Shown here: positions 15,065-18,018 of the stretch, one piece after another
How the letters are laid out: the number at the start of each line of letters is the position of its first letter
Position numbering within the stretch: the stretch's first letter is position 1
Assembly (NCBI GenBank): GCA_963205525.1
Contig: CAUJJP010000157.1
Span: forward strand, 1-18,018
Length of the DNA: 18,018 bases
Direction: 5' to 3'
DNA from: Pseudomonadota bacterium
GTDB taxonomy: Bacteria > Pseudomonadota > Gammaproteobacteria > Burkholderiales > Burkholderiaceae
Made by a program: the position numbers and the translations under genes
The notes under the pieces: generated by a model
Seen by the model: the letters and a program-made list of their open reading frames with translations, nothing else
Databases searched by the model: none
Told to the model about the DNA's origin: nothing

Positions 15065-16684
15065 ATGGACCGCCAGGGACGCCGCTGGCTTGCCGCCTGC
15101 CTGAGCGGGCTGGTCCTGGGCGCGGCGGCGCAGGAGCTCCCGGCCCTGGCGGCAGCGCCAGCCGGGCAGGTGCCGACAGCGCCGGCCGCTGAGTCGGCAG
15201 CGCCGGCAGCGCAGCCGATCCGGCACGGGCTGGACGCCCGCTACCCCGAGCCTGCCCAGTCCTTCCCCAGCCCCGGCCTGCAGCCCGGGCGCGCGCGCTG
15301 GACCGACGACGCTGAGCTCGCCGCCGTGCTGCGCACCCTGGCCGCCATCGGCGCTGCCGATCTGGTCGAGCCTGGACCCACCGACAGCGGCGCCGGGCTG
15401 CTCGCGCTGCGCTTCAGCCGGGGACCGGGGCGGCCGCTGGTGCTGCTGGTGGGCCAGCAGCACGGCGACGAGCCGGCCGGCGCCGAGGCCTTGCTGGTGC
15501 TGGCGATGCAGCTCGCAGACCCGCGGCAGCCGGTGGCGGCGGTGCTGGACCGCATCGACGTCCTGCTGCTGCCGCGCGTCAACCCCGATGGCGCGGCCCT
15601 GCAGCGGCGCGGCAACGCCAGCGGGCTGGACATCAACCGCGACCACCTGCTGCTGCGCAGCCGGGAGGCGAACGCCGTCGCCGGCTTGCTGGCGCACTGG
15701 CAGCCGGTGCTCTTCGTCGACCTGCACGAGTACCCGGCGCGCGCCGAGCTGGCCGCACGCCTGGGCGGCGTGCGCAGCCAGGACCTGCTGCTGGCCAGTG
15801 CCGCCGGGCCCAATGTCGCGCCCGCGCTGCAGCAGCTGGCCGAGCAGGACTTCATCGCCCCGTTGCGCCAGGCGCTGGACGGCGCCGGGCTCAGCCACGA
15901 GGCCTACCACACGCTGGCGCTGGACGGCGGCGAGCTGCGCGCGCGCATGGGCGGCACGCAGCCGGGTCGGGCGCGCAACGCCGCCGGCCTGCGCCAGGTG
16001 CTGAGCCTGCTGCTGGAGTCGCGCGGATCGGACCTCGGGCGCCGCCACGCCGGGCGCCGCGTGCAGTCGCATCTGGTGGCGCTGCACAGCCTGCTGCGCA
16101 GCGCGGCGCAGCAGGCGTCGGTGCTGCCGCAGCGGCTGGCGCAGATCGGTGCCGAGGTCGCCCGCCAGGCCTGCGGCGGCGCCTGGGTGCTGGAGGCCGC
16201 GCCGCGCTGGCAGCCGCGCGAGCTGCGCCTGCTGGACCCGGCCGGCGGCAGCGAACGGGTCCGGACCGTACCCTGGGAGGACGCGCGCGAGTTGCAGGTC
16301 CTGGCCAGCCGGCCCCGGCCCTGCGGCTACTGGCTGGCGGCCGACGCCCTGGAGGCGGTGACGCGGCTGCGCCGGCTCGGGGTGACGGTGCGCAGCCTCA
16401 CCGCGGCGCTGCCGCTGCAGGTGCAGCGCTACCGGCCGACCGCGCTGGCGCTCGCCGACGAGCCGGGCCGTGGCCGGACGCCGAGCCGGCACCTGGCGGT
16501 GGCGCTGGAGGATGCGACCCTGGAGGCGCCGGCGGGCAGCCACTACGTGCCGCTGGACCAGCCGCTGGCGAACCTGATTGCCAGCGCCCTGGAGCCCGAC
16601 ACGCCCTACAGCTGGTATGCGCAGCAGCTGCTGCCGCGGCTGGATGCGCTGGCGCGGGTGACGGCGCCGCCGCCGGCGCCCTGA
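15065..16684 (+). CDS. Secreted M14-family zinc carboxypeptidase-like protein
   Basis: A 539-residue protein with a signal peptide (MDRQGRRWLAACLSGLVLGA, cleavage near AAAQ), so probably periplasmic. An Ala/Pro-rich linker runs to about residue 52. The M14 core shows zinc ligands in GQQHGDE (H133, E136) and VDLHEY (H221), the substrate-binding NR pair in LDINRDH (N191, R192), NPDGA, and a likely catalytic Glu in LLLESRGS (E319). It could be a carboxypeptidase or an amidohydrolase of the succinylglutamate desuccinylase type. About 210 residues after the catalytic Glu are not recognised and could form an extra domain. The ATG at 15065 follows a purine-rich stretch (GGGGGGACAGGCAGG); the in-frame ATG at 15038 would overlap the ligase gene by 8 bp and add nine residues. 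It is the third gene of the antiporter/ligase/peptidase operon. Confidence 0.83.
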   Translation: MDRQGRRWLAACLSGLVLGAAAQELPALAAAPAGQVPTAPAAESAAPAAQPIRHGLDARYPEPAQSFPSPGLQPGRARWTDDAELAAVLRTLAAIGAADLVEPGPTDSGAGLLALRFSRGPGRPLVLLVGQQHGDEPAGAEALLVLAMQLADPRQPVAAVLDRIDVLLLPRVNPDGAALQRRGNASGLDINRDHLLLRSREANAVAGLLAHWQPVLFVDLHEYPARAELAARLGGVRSQDLLLASAAGPNVAPALQQLAEQDFIAPLRQALDGAGLSHEAYHTLALDGGELRARMGGTQPGRARNAAGLRQVLSLLLESRGSDLGRRHAGRRVQSHLVALHSLLRSAAQQASVLPQRLAQIGAEVARQACGGAWVLEAAPRWQPRELRLLDPAGGSERVRTVPWEDARELQVLASRPRPCGYWLAADALEAVTRLRRLGVTVRSLTAALPLQVQRYRPTALALADEPGRGRTPSRHLAVALEDATLEAPAGSHYVPLDQPLANLIASALEPDTPYSWYAQQLLPRLDALARVTAPPPAP

Positions 16685-16686
16685 GC

Positions 16687-16722
16687 GCGACTTCCGCGAC
16701 TTCCGCGACTTCCGCGACTTCC
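16687..16722. repeat. Tandem repeat, 9-bp unit x 4
   Basis: Four exact copies of GCGACTTCC run from 16687 to 16722, starting 2 bp after the M14 peptidase stop codon, followed by a partial unit GCG. Because the copies are identical, the array is probably young and length-variable between strains. It is outside any convincing gene; the translated repeat on the minus strand (EVA or RKS) belongs to shadow frames. Confidence 0.8.
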
Positions 16723-16790
16723 GCGGCAAGCGGCCTTGCATCCGCCGCCCCTGCCGCTGCGTAGACCTTGCGCAAGGGGCTGGCGGCGCG

Positions 16791-16822
16791 CTCCGCGGTG
16801 GGGCGGCGCGGTCCCCGCGGAG
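16791..16822 (+). promoter_or_regulatory. Leader hairpin enclosing the ribosome binding site of the NTF2-like gene
   Basis: CTCCGCGG (16791-16798) can pair with CCGCGGAG (16815-16822), an 8-bp all-Watson-Crick stem with a 16-nt loop. The 3' arm contains GGAG (16819-16822), the only good Shine-Dalgarno, 7 nt before the ATG at 16830. The structure would hide the ribosome binding site. Confidence 0.45.
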
Positions 16823-16829
16823 ACCGAGC

Positions 16830-17249
16830 ATGAACGCGATCGAGACCGTGCAGCAGATCTACGCCGCCTTCGGGCGCGGCGACGTGCCCGCCATCCTGCA
16901 GCACCTGGCGCCGGACGTGGAGTGGGAGTACGCCACCGCGCCCGGACCCATCCCCTGGCTGCAGCCCTTGCGCGGGAGCGAGCAAGTGCCGCGCTTCTTC
17001 GACGCCCTGTTCTCGCACGTCGAGATCACGCGCTTCGAGCTCGGCAAGCTGTTCGGCGACGCCGACACGGTGGTCGACCTGGTGACGCTGGAGTACACCG
17101 CGCGCGCCACCGGGCGCCAGGTGCGGGAGGTCGACGAGGTGCACATCTGGCACTTCAACGCCGCCGGCCAGGTGCAGCGCTTCCGCCATCGCGCCGACAC
17201 CCTGCTGCAGGCCTGGTCGATCGGCCAGGGGTCGATCGCTCAGGGATGA
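16830..17249 (+). CDS. NTF2/SnoaL-like small protein
   Basis: A 139-residue cytoplasmic protein with the cone-shaped NTF2-like fold used by SnoaL-type cyclases, isomerases and many uncharacterised proteins. Family features are the opening ETVQQIYAAFGRGDVPAILQHLAPDVEWEY, LRGSEQVPRFFDALFSHVEITRFELGKLF, the central VDLVTLEYTARATGRQVREV and the closing strand VDEVHIWHFNAAGQVQRFRHRADT. No catalytic role can be assigned. The ATG at 16830 has GGAG 7 nt upstream. It lies 145 bp after the peptidase gene, across the 9-bp repeat array and a 12-bp palindrome CCTTGCGCAAGG (16766-16777), so it probably has its own control. It converges on the HerA-like gene. Confidence 0.85.
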   Translation: MNAIETVQQIYAAFGRGDVPAILQHLAPDVEWEYATAPGPIPWLQPLRGSEQVPRFFDALFSHVEITRFELGKLFGDADTVVDLVTLEYTARATGRQVREVDEVHIWHFNAAGQVQRFRHRADTLLQAWSIGQGSIAQG

Positions 17250-17251
17250 GG

Positions 17252-17275
17252 GCGGCGCCTGGCCTGCGGCGCCGC
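17252..17275. terminator. Inverted repeat between convergent NTF2-like and HerA-like genes (terminator-like)
   Basis: GCGGCGCC (17252-17259) and GGCGCCGC (17268-17275) form a perfect 8-bp stem with an 8-nt loop. It lies in the 30-bp gap between two convergent genes, starting 2 bp after one stop codon and ending 4 bp before the other. No T-run is present on either side, so termination is inferred from position and stem strength. Confidence 0.5.
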
Positions 17276-17279
17276 AGGT

Positions 17280-18018
17280 TCAGCGCCTGCGGCCGCCGAA
17301 CAGCGAACCCAGCACGCCGCGGATGATCTCGCGTCCCAGCGCCGAGCCTATGCTGCGCACGGCGGAGGCCGCCGCCGCTTCCGCCAGCCCGGGGCGGCGC
17401 CCGCCGCGCGGGCCGGTGCTGCCGAAGACGGCGTCCTTCAGGCCGTCGAGCACGCCGCCGCCACCCTCGCCGGCGCCGGGCGCGCCTGCGGCACCCGCCG
17501 CCGCGCCGCCCCTGGCCTGCTCCGATGCCTCGGCCGACGCCGAGGCGCGCGCCTGCAGCTTCTCGTAGGCGGAGTCGCGGTCCTCGGCGCGGTCGTAGCG
17601 GCCGGCGACCAGCGAGCCGTCGATCAAGGCCTGGCGCTGCGCCGCGCTGATGGTGCCGATGTGGCTGCCCGGCGGCAGCACGAACACGCGCTCGGTGACG
17701 CTGGGACGGCCCTTGGCGTCGAGGAAGCTGACCAGCGCCTCGCCGACGCCGAGCTCGGTGATCGCATCGCCCAGATCGCCCAGCCTGGGGTTGCTGCGCA
17801 TGGTCTCGGCCGCGGCCTTGACCGCCTTCTGGTCGCGCGGGGTGAAGGCGCGCAGCGCGTGCTGCACGCGGTTGCCCAGTTGCGCCAGCACCGTGTCGGG
17901 CACGTCCAGCGGGTTCTGCGTCACGAAGTACACGCCCACGCCCTTGGAGCGCACCAGGCGCACGACGAGCTCGATGCGCTCGACCAGCACCTTGGGTGCG
18001 TCGGTGAAGAGCAGGTGC
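17280..18018 (-). CDS. HerA-like DUF853 ATPase, C-terminal part (cut by window edge)
   Basis: The last 246 or so residues of a DUF853 protein, a FtsK/HerA-type P-loop ATPase family of uncertain role. The N-terminal part with the Walker A motif lies beyond base 18018. Visible are the segment after Walker B (HLLFTDAPK), [28 protein letters not shown] (conserved sensor region), [42 protein letters not shown] and [16 protein letters not shown] long Ala/Gly-rich linker (about 155-190 of the visible part) then leads to a conserved tail [21 protein letters not shown]. The GTG at 17990 is inside the conserved domain and is not the start. No partner nuclease is visible in the window, so a DNA repair or defence role cannot be claimed. 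Confidence 0.9.
   Translation of the reverse strand, partial: HLLFTDAPKVLVERIELVVRLVRSKGVGVYFVTQNPLDVPDTVLAQLGNRVQHALRAFTPRDQKAVKAAAETMRSNPRLGDLGDAITELGVGEALVSFLDAKGRPSVTERVFVLPPGSHIGTISAAQRQALIDGSLVAGRYDRAEDRDSAYEKLQARASASAEASEQARGGAAAGAAGAPGAGEGGGGVLDGLKDAVFGSTGPRGGRRPGLAEAAAASAVRSIGSALGREIIRGVLGSLFGGRRR

Noticed and set aside
14765..16831. A 688-residue minus-strand frame with RKS repeats
   Set aside because: The repeats come from the 9-bp intergenic array read on the other strand; the rest is antisense to the M14 peptidase and ligase genes.
17280..18018. HerA-like ATPase as part of a phage-defence or DNA-processing system
   Set aside because: The visible sequence fits the widespread DUF853 housekeeping type, and no nuclease, SIR2 or NurA partner is in the window.

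Overview
This is an 18 kb, very GC-rich window of a bacterial chromosome. Closely packed genes, strong third-position GC and long meaningless antisense frames fit a betaproteobacterium. The GlnRS sequence style and the mix of M48, HDOD, DUF808, DUF3016 and YbdK-type genes suggest Burkholderiales or a neighbouring order; the order is an inference. I see no rRNA, tRNA, CRISPR array, phage or complete insertion sequence.

Layout, left to right. A dppB-type peptide transporter permease is cut by the left edge (minus strand). A membrane M48 metallopeptidase follows (minus), then a repeat-rich 351 bp spacer and an HDOD signalling protein (minus). A DUF808 membrane protein runs divergently from the HDOD gene. 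A minus-strand series of glnS, a DUF3016 protein and a periplasmic FKBP isomerase comes next. The 508 bp glnS/nirB divergent region holds a 243 bp element bounded by inverted repeats, then a candidate NtrC site and a very good candidate sigma-54 promoter in front of nirBD (NADH nitrite reductase). A LytS/LytTR-type two-component pair faces nirBD tail to tail.

Divergent from the two-component pair is a compact plus-strand operon. It encodes a CPA2-like cation:proton antiporter without an RCK domain, a YbdK/GCS2 carboxylate-amine ligase and a secreted M14-family zinc peptidase, with overlapping or nearly touching ends. A small NTF2/SnoaL-like protein follows, its ribosome binding site apparently inside a hairpin. 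The window ends in the C-terminal part of a HerA-like (DUF853) ATPase on the minus strand.

Most genes are housekeeping. The parts most worth a second look are the nirBD control region, the inverted-repeat element beside glnS, and the antiporter/ligase/peptidase operon with its divergent two-component system. Several intergenic gaps also carry short tandem repeats with units of 7 to 14 bp.
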